Positions 27,292 through 36,984 of a stretch of DNA of 64,000 bases are shown one piece after another; position 1 is the first letter of the stretch, and each line of letters begins with the position of its first letter. Under the pieces are notes generated by a model. That model was given only the letters and a program-made list of their open reading frames with translations, searched no databases and had not been told where the DNA came from. Origin of the DNA: Pseudobowmanella sp964228145 (GTDB taxonomy: Bacteria; Pseudomonadota; Gammaproteobacteria; Enterobacterales; Alteromonadaceae); contig CAXQZJ010000079.1 in the NCBI GenBank assembly GCA_964228145.1, forward strand, positions 26,354 to 90,353. Direction: 5' to 3'. A program made the translations under genes and the position numbers.

Positions 27292-28248
27292 TTAGTCTTC
27301 TAACGCATCAAGGAATTTTTCTGCGTCAAGTGCGGCCATACAACCGGTACCAGCAGAGGTGATCGCTTGGCGATAGACGTGGTCGCACACGTCGCCCGCC
27401 GCAAACACACCCGCGACACTGGTTTGGGTGGCCATGCCTTCCAAGCCTGAGTTAATTTTGATATAGCCGTCTTTCATAGCCAGTTGGCCGGCGAAGATGT
27501 CCGTATTCGGTTTATGACCAATGGCAACAAACACACCAGCTAAATCCAATTGTTCTGTCGCGTCTGACTGAGTGTCTTTGATACGAATTCCGGTCACGCC
27601 CATATCGTCACCTAAGACCTCATCAAGCGTACGGTCAAGGTGTAATACCACGTTTCCGTCTTTGGCTTTCGCCATTAGGCGATCAGCCAGAATTTTTTCG
27701 CTTCGGAAGCTATCACGACGATGGATGACGTGAACCTCAGAGGCGATATTCGACAGATAAAGCGCTTCTTCAACCGCTGTATTACCGCCACCTATCACAG
27801 CAACCTTTTGATTGCGGTAAAAGAAACCATCACAGGTCGCGCAGGCAGAGACACCTTTGCCCATGAAAGCCTCTTCACTGGGAAGTCCTAAATATTTGGC
27901 CGAGGCGCCTGTTGCGATGATCAATGCATCGCATGTGTAAGTACCGTTGTCTCCGGTCAGGGTAAACGGACGTTGGGACAAATCGGTTTTATTGATGTGA
28001 TCAAACACAATTTCAGTATTAAATTTTTCGGCATGCTGCTGCATTCGGACCATCAGATCCGGTCCGGTTAACCCTTCTGGGTCCCCAGGCCAATTTTCAA
28101 CTTCCGTTGTGGTAGTAAGCTGACCACCTTGCTGAATACCGGTGACTAAAACCGGGTTTAAATTGGCTCTGGCTGCGTAAACTGCAGCTGTGTAGCCGGC
28201 GGGCCCTGAACCTAGAATCAGTAGCCTGCAGTGTCTGTTTTCTGCCAT
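27292..28248 (-). CDS. trxB: Thioredoxin-disulfide reductase
   Basis: A 318-residue FAD/NADPH enzyme that reduces thioredoxin. It has the FAD-binding GSGPAGYTAAVYAARA, the redox-active CATC disulfide (ACATCDGFF), the NADPH-binding GGGNTAVEEALYLS and the C-terminal FAAGDVCD. I chose ATG 28248, with GGAG six bases upstream; an adjacent TTG would add one residue. It is the first gene of the leftward trxB-aat-bpt-infA block. Confidence 0.97.
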   Translation of the reverse strand: MAENRHCRLLILGSGPAGYTAAVYAARANLNPVLVTGIQQGGQLTTTTEVENWPGDPEGLTGPDLMVRMQQHAEKFNTEIVFDHINKTDLSQRPFTLTGDNGTYTCDALIIATGASAKYLGLPSEEAFMGKGVSACATCDGFFYRNQKVAVIGGGNTAVEEALYLSNIASEVHVIHRRDSFRSEKILADRLMAKAKDGNVVLHLDRTLDEVLGDDMGVTGIRIKDTQSDATEQLDLAGVFVAIGHKPNTDIFAGQLAMKDGYIKINSGLEGMATQTSVAGVFAAGDVCDHVYRQAITSAGTGCMAALDAEKFLDALED

Positions 28249-28474
28249 CAAATGCTCCGTATGCGGGCGAGGCTGCCCATCATCTGTCTATCATTGGTAT
28301 AAAAGATGGGCGTGATTATAAAACTTTCAAGGCGCTTTACAACAAACAGGCATCCTTGAGATTGATTGATACGTAATAGCTTATTAACAAGTAAACTGAA
28401 ACAGCAGTTTGAATAGAAAAATTGGCACAGTGCGGTGTCAGACGTTACCATTAAGGTTCAGTGGAGGTCGCATC

Positions 28475-28918
28475 ATGGCAAATCAACAGTTAAGTATTTT
28501 GGCGGAAGGGCAGCAGTACATGCAAACCTGGCCGTTAAAGCGAGAACTTTATGCGATGTTTCCTGAATGCCGGGTTATCGCGGCTACGCGCTTTGCAATC
28601 AAAATCACACCACCGCTTGCTGTGTCTCTGATGACATTGCAAATATGGACCCAGGGCTTCGAGTCCATGTTTCCCATGTTAGCTATGGTGGTGATGATCC
28701 TGTCATTACCGGTGCAAGGACTGATTTGGCTGGGCCTTAGGGCGAAGAAACGCTTACCGCCGTCCACTCGACAATGGTTTTACGATATAAAATCGAAAAT
28801 GGCTGGCAGAGCGGTACTTCCGGAGCAACAAGGTACGCCAAAATACCGTGATCTGGCTATCGTGCTGGATAAAGCGTTTAATCAAATGGATAAGGCTTTT
28901 ACCCAGCACTGGTTCTAG
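28475..28918 (+). CDS. yfbV: Terminus macrodomain insulation protein YfbV-like (DUF412)
   Basis: A 147-residue inner-membrane protein of the YfbV/DUF412 family. Two hydrophobic segments (about residues 43-65 and 68-88) follow the conserved YMQTWPLKRELYAMFPE. E. coli YfbV has been reported to keep the Ter macrodomain separate from its neighbours. ATG 28475 has GGAGG upstream; a longer frame from 28409 adds non-conserved residues that include the ribosome binding site. It is divergent from trxB and nearly touches the next convergent gene (three-base gap). Confidence 0.9.
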   Translation: MANQQLSILAEGQQYMQTWPLKRELYAMFPECRVIAATRFAIKITPPLAVSLMTLQIWTQGFESMFPMLAMVVMILSLPVQGLIWLGLRAKKRLPPSTRQWFYDIKSKMAGRAVLPEQQGTPKYRDLAIVLDKAFNQMDKAFTQHWF

Positions 28919-28921
28919 TTT

Positions 28922-29236
28922 TCACACTAACGTATCAGTCAACTTTCCTTGCTGGCTGTCAGCATCGTTTGAACGTTTATAGAAATTCAGCACCGTTTGT
29001 TCGGTGCGCTCGCCCATCTCCCGTTCCACCATTACTTTGATGCGATAATCTGGGCTATTTACGTCCAATGACAAAGATCGGCTATTGACCACTTGCTCCT
29101 TCGTCTGCAGGGATTGTTCAGGTTGAGTCCGCGTGCTGTCATGCTGCGATGGTTGCTCAACGATAGATTTGCGGGGCGCGGGCAACTGAGCGGCTAGCGC
29201 CAGCGCATCCGTATTATGTGATACTGAAATTGTCAT
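28922..29236 (-). CDS. Small polar protein of unknown function
   Basis: A 104-residue protein with no membrane segment or signal peptide. The first 60 residues are rich in Ser, Gln, Thr and Pro and look disordered; the second half has an amphipathic pattern (DYRIKVMVEREMGERTEQTVLNF). I do not recognise a family. ATG 29236 has an excellent GAGGAGGG eight bases upstream, so it is probably translated. It lies downstream of xthA but after a terminator, and converges on yfbV. Confidence 0.7.
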   Translation of the reverse strand: MTISVSHNTDALALAAQLPAPRKSIVEQPSQHDSTRTQPEQSLQTKEQVVNSRSLSLDVNSPDYRIKVMVEREMGERTEQTVLNFYKRSNDADSQQGKLTDTLV

Positions 29237-29285
29237 ACTCACACCCTCCTCAGGGTATGTATCGGCCAGATTGTTTAAAACTTAA

Positions 29286-29313
29286 ACAAAAAAGGCGGCA
29301 AATTTGCCACCTT
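29286..29313 (-). terminator. Rho-independent terminator after xthA
   Basis: A stem GGTGGCAAA/TTTGCCGCC (one G-T pair) reads into TTTTTT on the minus strand. It is about 20 bases beyond the xthA stop. Confidence 0.85.
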
Positions 29314-29331
29314 ATTTCGGTTATTATGACG

Positions 29332-30135
29332 CTACTTGTATGTGGCCCAGATCGGAGCATGATCAGAGGGTTTTTCAATCGCCCGTAACTCATAATCAAT
29401 TCCGGCATCGCAGAGTTTTTGATGAAGTGGGGCGGTGGCGAGTATAAGATCGATGCGTAACCCACGATTATCGTCGAACCCCCGCGAGCGGTAATCAAAC
29501 CAGCTATATTGCTCATGGTCATCGGGGTGCAGACTTCTGAAACTATCGTACAGTCCCCAATCTAACAAGCGGTTAAGCCATTCACGCTCTTCAGGTAAAA
29601 AGCTGCACTTACCGGTTTTGAGCCAACGCTTGCGGTTGGGCTCTCCAATACCAATATCACAATCCTGATGGGAAATATTAACATCGCCCATCACAATCAA
29701 TTGCTCGTCAGGATCTCGTTGCAGCATATAAGACTGCAGGTCTGCATAGAATTTTTGTTTAGCCGGAAATTTTATTGGATGTTCGCGGCTTTCCCCTTGG
29801 GGAAAATAACCGTTCAATACGCGAATTTTTTCACCCTCGGGTGAATTAAAGGTGGCCATGATCATGCGACGCTGGGCATCGTCATCATCGCCCTCAAAAC
29901 CGTATTGAACATCTTGCGGGGCTTGCTTTGACAGCATAGCAACGCCATAGTGGCTTTTCTGACCATGATAGATGACATGGTAACCCATGTCTTTGACGGC
30001 TTGCTCTGGAAAAACTTCGTCATGAACCTTGGTTTCTTGCAAGCCAATCACATCGGGCTGATGTTTATCGATCAACGCCTGCAATTGATGCAGGCGTGCA
30101 CGAATTCCGTTGATATTAAAAGAAATAAATTTCAT
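29332..30135 (-). CDS. xthA: Exodeoxyribonuclease III
   Basis: A 267-residue exonuclease III: AP endonuclease and 3'-phosphatase in base-excision repair. The EEP-fold signatures are intact: FNINGIRAR at the start, LQETKV with metal-binding Glu34, MGDVNISHQDCDIG in the centre, WFDYRSRGFDDNRGLRIDLIL, and the terminal SDHAPIW. Length matches E. coli (268). It is divergent from recC. Confidence 0.96.
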   Translation of the reverse strand: MKFISFNINGIRARLHQLQALIDKHQPDVIGLQETKVHDEVFPEQAVKDMGYHVIYHGQKSHYGVAMLSKQAPQDVQYGFEGDDDDAQRRMIMATFNSPEGEKIRVLNGYFPQGESREHPIKFPAKQKFYADLQSYMLQRDPDEQLIVMGDVNISHQDCDIGIGEPNRKRWLKTGKCSFLPEEREWLNRLLDWGLYDSFRSLHPDDHEQYSWFDYRSRGFDDNRGLRIDLILATAPLHQKLCDAGIDYELRAIEKPSDHAPIWATYK

Positions 30136-30235
30136 TGTTCTACCTGATTTTTCGTTTGGCAGTATGGTATCAAATTGATAGCATTTTTACGCCTGTCTGT
30201 TTGTGCCGGTATAGTTTGTTACTCAGGGATTCTGC

Positions 30236-33200
30236 ATGCTGCAATTTATTCAGTCCAACAAAATGGAAGTTCTGGCCTCAACGCTATGCGAGTTGCTCAA
30301 GGCGTCGCAGCAGGCGGTACTTCAGCCGCAGCCGATTCTGGTCCAAAGTCCGGGCATGTCTCAATGGCTAAAAATCGAGATCGCCAACCAACGCGGGATC
30401 GCAGCCAACCTGACGTTTCCGCTACCCTCATCGTTTATTTGGACGCTTTATCAGCAATTGTTACCTGATGTACCTCGCCAAACCGACCTCAGTAAAGACG
30501 CCATGCAGTGGAAATTGCTGCAAATTCTTGAGGGAGACGGACTGAAGCAACAGTTCCCGGCATTGGCAGAGTATCTTGAAGGGGCGGACGACTTTAAGTG
30601 TTTTGCTCTGGCGCAAAATATTGCCGATGTGTTCGATCACTATTTGATGTATCGGCCAGATTGGTTAGCACAGTGGGAAGCGGGTCAAACCGTTGCGGAG
30701 ATCGAAGATCAACACAATCAGGCTTGGCAAATGCCGCTGTGGAACTGCTTAATAGCAAAGACCCGTGAATTAGGCCAGTCGACCCTGCATCGCGGCGCTT
30801 TGCATTACCAGCTAATAGATAAAATTCTCCATGCTGAAAATCTCGAAGGCTTACCCACACAGCTGATGATATTCGGGATTTCCGCATTATCCCCTCAGCA
30901 ACTTGAAGTATTAGATGCACTGGCAAAACGCATTGACGTGTACTTTTTTTGGTTTAATCCCTGTCAGGAATATTGGACTGACATTGTTGACAGTAAAACC
31001 CATGCGAGACTGGTGTTAACGGACAAGGCCGACAATGCCGAGCTATTTGATGTAGGCAACCCCCTGCTGGCCAGTATGGGTAAGCAGGGACGGGATTTTT
31101 TATCTTTGGTTCAGCAGGTTGAACATCAATCAGTAGATTTGTTTATCGATGCTCGCCCTGACACTATGCTAAGCCACTTGCAGTCAGATGTATTACATCT
31201 TGCGCAACGAGGCATACCCGGCGGTTTGAACCCAGAGCAATTATTTGCGGATGATCAAGATTGCCCTAAGATCAATATCGCACCGACAGACAAAAGTATT
31301 CAAGTCCATGCATGCCACTCGCCGCTTAGAGAACTAGAGGTGCTGCAGGACCATTTACTTAGCCTTTTTGAAGCCGGGCAGGCACAGCCAGGAGACATCA
31401 TTGTTATGATGCCTGATGTGGCGAAGTACGCGCCATACATCGACGCGGTATTTGGTGGTGCTGACGCTCACTTGCGAATCCCTTATGCTATTTCTGACCG
31501 CAATCCGGCAGAAGAGTCGCCATTGGTGCAAAGCTTCGCAGAGCTTACTGCATTACATCACTCTCGTTTTGCATTATCTGATGTCATGGATATTCTGGCG
31601 GTTCCGGCAATGTTAAGACGGTTCGGCTTAAGTCACCAGGAGCACCAGCGTATCCGTGATTGGTGCGAGGCGGCAGGTGTGCGTTGGTCGTTGGACGGGC
31701 AGGATAAACAGCGATTCGAGGTTCCTCCGGAGCACCAAAACTCTTGGCTATTCGGTCTGCGAAGATTGTTAGCAGGCTATATGCTTAACGACAAGGCGTT
31801 GTTACAAACCCAAGCCGGCAAGGTACTGCCGTACACTGACATAGAGGGCCAACAAGCACTGGCGCTGGGTAAATTTGTTACCTTTCTTGATTCTCTTTCG
31901 AGTTTGCTAATCGTGCAGGCGACACCGCGCAGTTTAACCCAACACATCGAAGTTGCGCAGGCGATGCTTGAACAATTTTACCTCGGCGATGAAGATGACG
32001 AACCCTACTTATTAAGCATCCACGAGGCGTTAGCGGAGTTGCATAATCGTCGCGCAGATATTCAAATGCCGGTAAGCCAAAGTGTCTTCAGTCAGGCGCT
32101 AAAGCAGGCGTTGCAACAAAAAGGAGTGGGGCAACGTTTTCTGGCCGGCGCGGTCAACTTTTGTACCCTGATGCCGATGCGAAGCATTCCGTTTGATGTG
32201 GTTTGTATGCTGGGGATGAACGATCAGGCTTATCCGCGTCAAACCCGGCCGATTGGTTTCGATCTTATACAAAGTGCGCCACCTAAGAAGGGCGACCGAA
32301 GCAGAAAGCTCGATGACAAGTATCTTTTTCTGGAAGCATTGCTCTCTGCGAGACAGCAACTTTATATCAGCTTTATGGGTAAAAGTATTCGCGACAACAG
32401 TACGATGAACCCGTCGAGTCTGGTCAGTGAATTAATGGAATATTGCCAACAGACATTTGTGTGTCCGACCGACAACGGCAAAGACATCACTGAGATAATT
32501 CTCCGTCATCATCAGTTACAACCTTTTGATGATGCTTACTTTAATGGTCGTCTGCCACGTTCATTCCAGCAGCGCTTTTTAGTGCTGTTACAGACACAAG
32601 TTGATTCGCACTGGCAGTTTATTGATAACCACAACCTGAACGTAACGGAACATCACTCACTGTTAATCAAGGATTTGATTCAGTTTTGGCAACTACCTGC
32701 CCGAGTTTTTCTAAAACACCGTTGGTTATTAAGTTTCGCTAAGTTTGAAGATGATACGCCTGATAACGAGCCGTTTTCGGTCAGTGGTTTGCAAGACTAT
32801 ACGCTCAGACACGCAATAATCAGTGACCTGCTGGAAGAGCAAAAAGACCATGATGTGCTCCTAGAGCGCTACCGTCAAAGTGGGCTGTTACCCCCGGGAT
32901 CATTGGCCAGGGTGAACTTTACGCAGCGCTTTAATGAGATGGCGTTGTTTGCACAAGAGGTTACGCGTTACACGGGTGCGCCACGCCAATTACTTAATCA
33001 AAGCCTTAATCTGGACGGATTGCAATTACATGGCGCGGTGAATAATTTACACCAAGACACGCTAGTTCATTGGCATACGGGGCAACGTAAACCCCGTCAT
33101 CTGTTGGCACTTTGGATTGAATGGTTATTTGTTTGCGCTTGCGAACGACAAGCAAACTGTGCAGTTATGCTTAATGCCAAGGGAAAAGATCGGATAACAC

Positions 33201-33508
33201 GTTTTGCTCCTGTCGAACCAAGCCTAGCGCTGCAACAGTTAAGCCAGTTATCTCAGGCCTATTGCCGCGGAACCAATCAGCCTCTGCCATTTTATCCTGA
33301 GGCGTCTTTGTTGGCAGCCCAAGGCAGGAACCCCGAACAAGTCTATGCCGCTTTTATGTCGGAAGGTTATGACGGCGTCAGTGCCGGAGAGGGGTTATTG
33401 CCTGAGGTACAAAGGATTAAAGCGGATTTTTTTCAACAATGGGACGAGATGCAGCAGTTAGCCCAGCAAGTGTATGGTGAATTACTTGCACACAAGGAAG
33501 ACCAATGA
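30236..33508 (+). CDS. recC: Exodeoxyribonuclease V subunit gamma (RecC)
   Basis: A 1090-residue RecC, the Chi-recognising scaffold subunit of RecBCD, which processes double-strand breaks. The N-terminal helicase-like region has VQSPGMSQWLKIEIA and FPLPSSFIW; the middle has MRSIPFDVVCMLGMNDQAYPR and KGDRSRKLDDKYLFLEALLSAR. As usual for RecC it lacks working ATPase motifs. It overlaps recB by four bases (ATGA). The protease gene ptrA that separates recC and recB in E. coli is absent. Confidence 0.96.
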   Translation: MLQFIQSNKMEVLASTLCELLKASQQAVLQPQPILVQSPGMSQWLKIEIANQRGIAANLTFPLPSSFIWTLYQQLLPDVPRQTDLSKDAMQWKLLQILEGDGLKQQFPALAEYLEGADDFKCFALAQNIADVFDHYLMYRPDWLAQWEAGQTVAEIEDQHNQAWQMPLWNCLIAKTRELGQSTLHRGALHYQLIDKILHAENLEGLPTQLMIFGISALSPQQLEVLDALAKRIDVYFFWFNPCQEYWTDIVDSKTHARLVLTDKADNAELFDVGNPLLASMGKQGRDFLSLVQQVEHQSVDLFIDARPDTMLSHLQSDVLHLAQRGIPGGLNPEQLFADDQDCPKINIAPTDKSIQVHACHSPLRELEVLQDHLLSLFEAGQAQPGDIIVMMPDVAKYAPYIDAVFGGADAHLRIPYAISDRNPAEESPLVQSFAELTALHHSRFALSDVMDILAVPAMLRRFGLSHQEHQRIRDWCEAAGVRWSLDGQDKQRFEVPPEHQNSWLFGLRRLLAGYMLNDKALLQTQAGKVLPYTDIEGQQALALGKFVTFLDSLSSLLIVQATPRSLTQHIEVAQAMLEQFYLGDEDDEPYLLSIHEALAELHNRRADIQMPVSQSVFSQALKQALQQKGVGQRFLAGAVNFCTLMPMRSIPFDVVCMLGMNDQAYPRQTRPIGFDLIQSAPPKKGDRSRKLDDKYLFLEALLSARQQLYISFMGKSIRDNSTMNPSSLVSELMEYCQQTFVCPTDNGKDITEIILRHHQLQPFDDAYFNGRLPRSFQQRFLVLLQTQVDSHWQFIDNHNLNVTEHHSLLIKDLIQFWQLPARVFLKHRWLLSFAKFEDDTPDNEPFSVSGLQDYTLRHAIISDLLEEQKDHDVLLERYRQSGLLPPGSLARVNFTQRFNEMALFAQEVTRYTGAPRQLLNQSLNLDGLQLHGAVNNLHQDTLVHWHTGQRKPRHLLALWIEWLFVCACERQANCAVMLNAKGKDRITRFAPVEPSLALQQLSQLSQAYCRGTNQPLPFYPEASLLAAQGRNPEQVYAAFMSEGYDGVSAGEGLLPEVQRIKADFFQQWDEMQQLAQQVYGELLAHKEDQ

Positions 33509-36500
33509 ATTCGTTAGACAGCTACCGGTTGCCATTGAATAGCAACGCGTTAATTGAAGCAAGTGCTGGTACGGGCAAAACCTACACCATCGCGAACCTT
33601 TATATACGAATTTTGTTAGGCCGGGGTTGTGACGCGCACAGGGTCGATAACATCTTGTTGGTGACCTTCACTAACGCTGCCACAGCGGAATTAAAACACC
33701 GTATCCGTGCGCGTATCTATGAGGCCTATCAGGTTTTTGTTGGTTCGCCAACTGACGATGGGTTTTTATCACAGCTATTGGAAGATAGCTTGGACGTTAA
33801 TCAGGATAAGCAACGCCTTTATTTGGCGTTACGCAGCATTGATGACGCAGCCATCTTCACCATACATGGTTTTTGTCAGCGCACGTTGCAGCAGCATGCA
33901 TTCGCTAGCAACAGTACTTTTGGTTTGGAATTGATTCTTGATGATCGTCCAGTATTTGAACGCGCTGTAGCAGACTTTTGGCGCTCAGAAGTACTGACCC
34001 AGCGGGAGGATGTGGCTGAACAAATCGTCGATGTCTGGAAAGAGCCGAAACGCTTTGGCGAAAAGGTGCGTACCGCGATTAAACGGCAAGCGAAGGTGAT
34101 TTCCAGCGGAATGCCGACCAATCCAGAGGAAAAGCTGGATGCTTATTATGCAGCCATGGATCGCGCCGCGGATCATTGGTTTTCAGCTAACATGGCAGCC
34201 CAATTGCTCGAGGCCGAGCTTCACAAGTCCAAGCCTCCGGGTAAACCTGCAGCAGTTGAAGGCTTCAGTTGCCGGCTTGAGAGCAAGCAATACTTTAGCG
34301 ATGACATCAGTAAAATGCTGCCGTATTTAAGTCATGAGGGGATTTTAGACGCATCAAAAGCGACGTCTTGCTTACCCAAGGAAACAGATTTCAGTTTGTT
34401 CGAAGCTGCCAGCAAGGCCAGACAAGACTGGTTTCGCAGCATCACAAATGACTTTTTTCAGTTCGCTGTAAGCGTTATAGCAAAACGGGTGATAAACGAG
34501 AAAATACAGCAGCAATTACTCTCCACTGATGACTTGTTAACCTTGCTCGATGACGCAGTCTCGGAAAACCCGCTGCTAGCTCAAACGTTACGACAGCAAT
34601 ATCCGATTGCCATGATTGACGAGTTTCAGGACACAGATCCTACCCAATATACCTTGTTTTCAACCATCTATCACAAAGCCGGTGGCCTGCTTATGATAGG
34701 TGATCCTAAACAGGCGATTTACGCTTTCAGGGGGGCGGATATTTTTACCTATCTGAAAGCGAAAGAGGATGTGGCGGCCAAAGACCAATACACTTTGGCA
34801 ACAAACTATCGCTCAAGCCAGCGCCTTATTGATGCCATCGAGGATTTATTCAGTGCTCATCCTAAAAGCTTCCTGCAGGATGATATTAGGTTTGTACCCG
34901 TTAACGCAGGGAAAGAACTAACCCTGGCGTCAGGCGTGAGTGATGCGGCGATTGACGTGCTTGCGTGCACTTCAACTGAGCGTCTGACGGAAAAGAAAAT
35001 AAAGGATGAGGTGGCGGATACCACCGCTGCACGAATTTCACAATGGCTGGATGCGGGCAATCGTGGCACAGCGCTGCTCGATGGAAGGCCTGTCACAGCG
35101 GGAGATTGTTGTGTTTTGGTCAATGACAGGAATGAAGCTGACAGTATTAAGCAAGCCTTATTCAAATTGGGGATTAATAGCGTATTTGTAGGGCGATTCA
35201 GCGTTTTCTCCAGCCAAGTGGCAAAAGATTGTTATGCTCTTATGCGTGCAATTTTTGAACCCGGCAATGAGTACGCATTGCGAAACGCAATCGGCAGTGA
35301 GTTGCTCGCGTATACAGCATCAGAATTAGATAATTTGATCCGTGATGAGGCCAATTGGCAGCGTACCAGTGATATTTTTTGGTACGCCAGAAGTATCTGG
35401 GATAAGCAAGGGATCATGCCGGCCTTGGCACATATCGAACAGGCGCTGGGTATTCAGGCGCAGATCATTAAACGCCATCAGGACCCTTACAGAAGTCTGA
35501 CTAATTTCCGTCATATCGGCGAATTATTGCAACAAAAATCCCAGCAACTCCATGGCCAGTATCAGTTATTGCGCTATTTACATCAATCGATCGCCAAGCC
35601 CGATGTAGATAATGAAGCAGAGCAGTTACGCCTCGAAAGTGACACCAGTTTGGTACAGATAGTCACCATCCACCGCAGTAAGGGATTGCAATACCCCTTA
35701 GTGTTTTTACCCTATGCATATAAAGCTAAAGCAAAAATAGATGAGGTATTGTTTCACCAAAATGGCGAACTCATCATGGATGTAAGCGATGACGTTGACC
35801 CGAGACATAAAGAGTGTGCAGTCAATGAAGTACTGGCAGAGCAGTTACGTCTGCTTTACGTAGCCTTAACTCGGGCTGAGTATCACGTGTGCATCTCGAT
35901 GGCAGCCTGCGGCAGCAAAAACATTCTGACAACCGCGAAATCGGCTATCGGATATCTTCTGGGCCTGAGCGAGCGAGATAAAGATAATGCCCTTTGGCAG
36001 GCTTTAGCGGATTGGCAACAGCGCAGTAAGGGGAAGGCCAAGTTGATTGATTCGCCGATTAAGGCTATTCGATTAGCAACACAGCAAGCCTCTAAAACTG
36101 ATCTTCAAGCGGCGGTGTTAACGCGTCCGGTAAGATTGCCGTGGCGCATGACCAGTTACTCTGCGCTTGCGAAGCACGGTAGTCACCAGGACGTAGCGTA
36201 TCTTCAACCGGGTCGAGACGAAGGGCGTGAGCCTGCTGACATGGTTAACGACTCCACCTCGGCGTTAATGCGTTTTACATTTCAAAAAGGTGCTGCCGCA
36301 GGCTCGTTCCTTCATGATGTTCTGGAGCACGGCGATCTTAATCAACCAGAGTTATTCGAGGCTGTGATAGACGAATATGCGACGCGTCATGGCATTGCAT
36401 TGGAAGATCGTGACCAGTTAAGACAATGGTTATCAGAGGTCAGTGGCGCTCCTTTACTGGGGGAAAAAAGTTACTGTCTAGCCGACATACCCAGCCACCA

Positions 36501-36984
36501 GCAAGTAGCGGAAATGGAGTTTTACTTACCCCTTAGTGAAGTTAACGCCAGTGCATTCAATCAAGTGTTACGTCAGGATCCGCACTTCGCACAATGTGCT
36601 TATCAGTTTGAGAAGCTAACCGGTATGCTCAAGGGCTATATCGACTTAACCTACCAAATGGACGGGCGCTATTTCGTGGCTGACTATAAATCGAATCACT
36701 TAGGTTATCGCTTCGACGATTATCAGCAGCAGCACTGTATCGAAGCAATGCACGAACATGATTACTTCCTTCAGGCGGTGATTTACAGTGTGGCATTGCA
36801 CCGGCATTTGCGTCTTTCAATCGCGGATTATGATTATGATCGTCACCATGGCGGCGCGTTATATTTGTTTTTGCGTGGAATGCATCAGGATCATCCCGCA
36901 GCGGGCATTGTGCATTACCGTCCGGCATTACGCTTGATAGAAACATTGGACAGCTTGTTTGCAGGAGAAAAGCAGGGTGTTTAA
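33505..36984 (+). CDS. recB: Exodeoxyribonuclease V subunit beta (RecB)
   Basis: A 1159-residue RecB: a 3'-to-5' SF1A helicase with a C-terminal nuclease. The Walker A ASAGTGKTYTIANLYIRIL is at residues 18-36, the Walker B IDEFQDTDPTQY and GDPKQAIYAFRGAD motifs are in the centre, and the nuclease metal centre is seen in GYIDLTYQMDGRYFVADYKSNHLG-type order (Asp, Asp, Lys). It starts in the recC stop and its end overlaps recD, so the three subunits are translationally coupled. Confidence 0.97.
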   Translation: MNSLDSYRLPLNSNALIEASAGTGKTYTIANLYIRILLGRGCDAHRVDNILLVTFTNAATAELKHRIRARIYEAYQVFVGSPTDDGFLSQLLEDSLDVNQDKQRLYLALRSIDDAAIFTIHGFCQRTLQQHAFASNSTFGLELILDDRPVFERAVADFWRSEVLTQREDVAEQIVDVWKEPKRFGEKVRTAIKRQAKVISSGMPTNPEEKLDAYYAAMDRAADHWFSANMAAQLLEAELHKSKPPGKPAAVEGFSCRLESKQYFSDDISKMLPYLSHEGILDASKATSCLPKETDFSLFEAASKARQDWFRSITNDFFQFAVSVIAKRVINEKIQQQLLSTDDLLTLLDDAVSENPLLAQTLRQQYPIAMIDEFQDTDPTQYTLFSTIYHKAGGLLMIGDPKQAIYAFRGADIFTYLKAKEDVAAKDQYTLATNYRSSQRLIDAIEDLFSAHPKSFLQDDIRFVPVNAGKELTLASGVSDAAIDVLACTSTERLTEKKIKDEVADTTAARISQWLDAGNRGTALLDGRPVTAGDCCVLVNDRNEADSIKQALFKLGINSVFVGRFSVFSSQVAKDCYALMRAIFEPGNEYALRNAIGSELLAYTASELDNLIRDEANWQRTSDIFWYARSIWDKQGIMPALAHIEQALGIQAQIIKRHQDPYRSLTNFRHIGELLQQKSQQLHGQYQLLRYLHQSIAKPDVDNEAEQLRLESDTSLVQIVTIHRSKGLQYPLVFLPYAYKAKAKIDEVLFHQNGELIMDVSDDVDPRHKECAVNEVLAEQLRLLYVALTRAEYHVCISMAACGSKNILTTAKSAIGYLLGLSERDKDNALWQALADWQQRSKGKAKLIDSPIKAIRLATQQASKTDLQAAVLTRPVRLPWRMTSYSALAKHGSHQDVAYLQPGRDEGREPADMVNDSTSALMRFTFQKGAAAGSFLHDVLEHGDLNQPELFEAVIDEYATRHGIALEDRDQLRQWLSEVSGAPLLGEKSYCLADIPSHQQVAEMEFYLPLSEVNASAFNQVLRQDPHFAQCAYQFEKLTGMLKGYIDLTYQMDGRYFVADYKSNHLGYRFDDYQQQHCIEAMHEHDYFLQAVIYSVALHRHLRLSIADYDYDRHHGGALYLFLRGMHQDHPAAGIVHYRPALRLIETLDSLFAGEKQGV

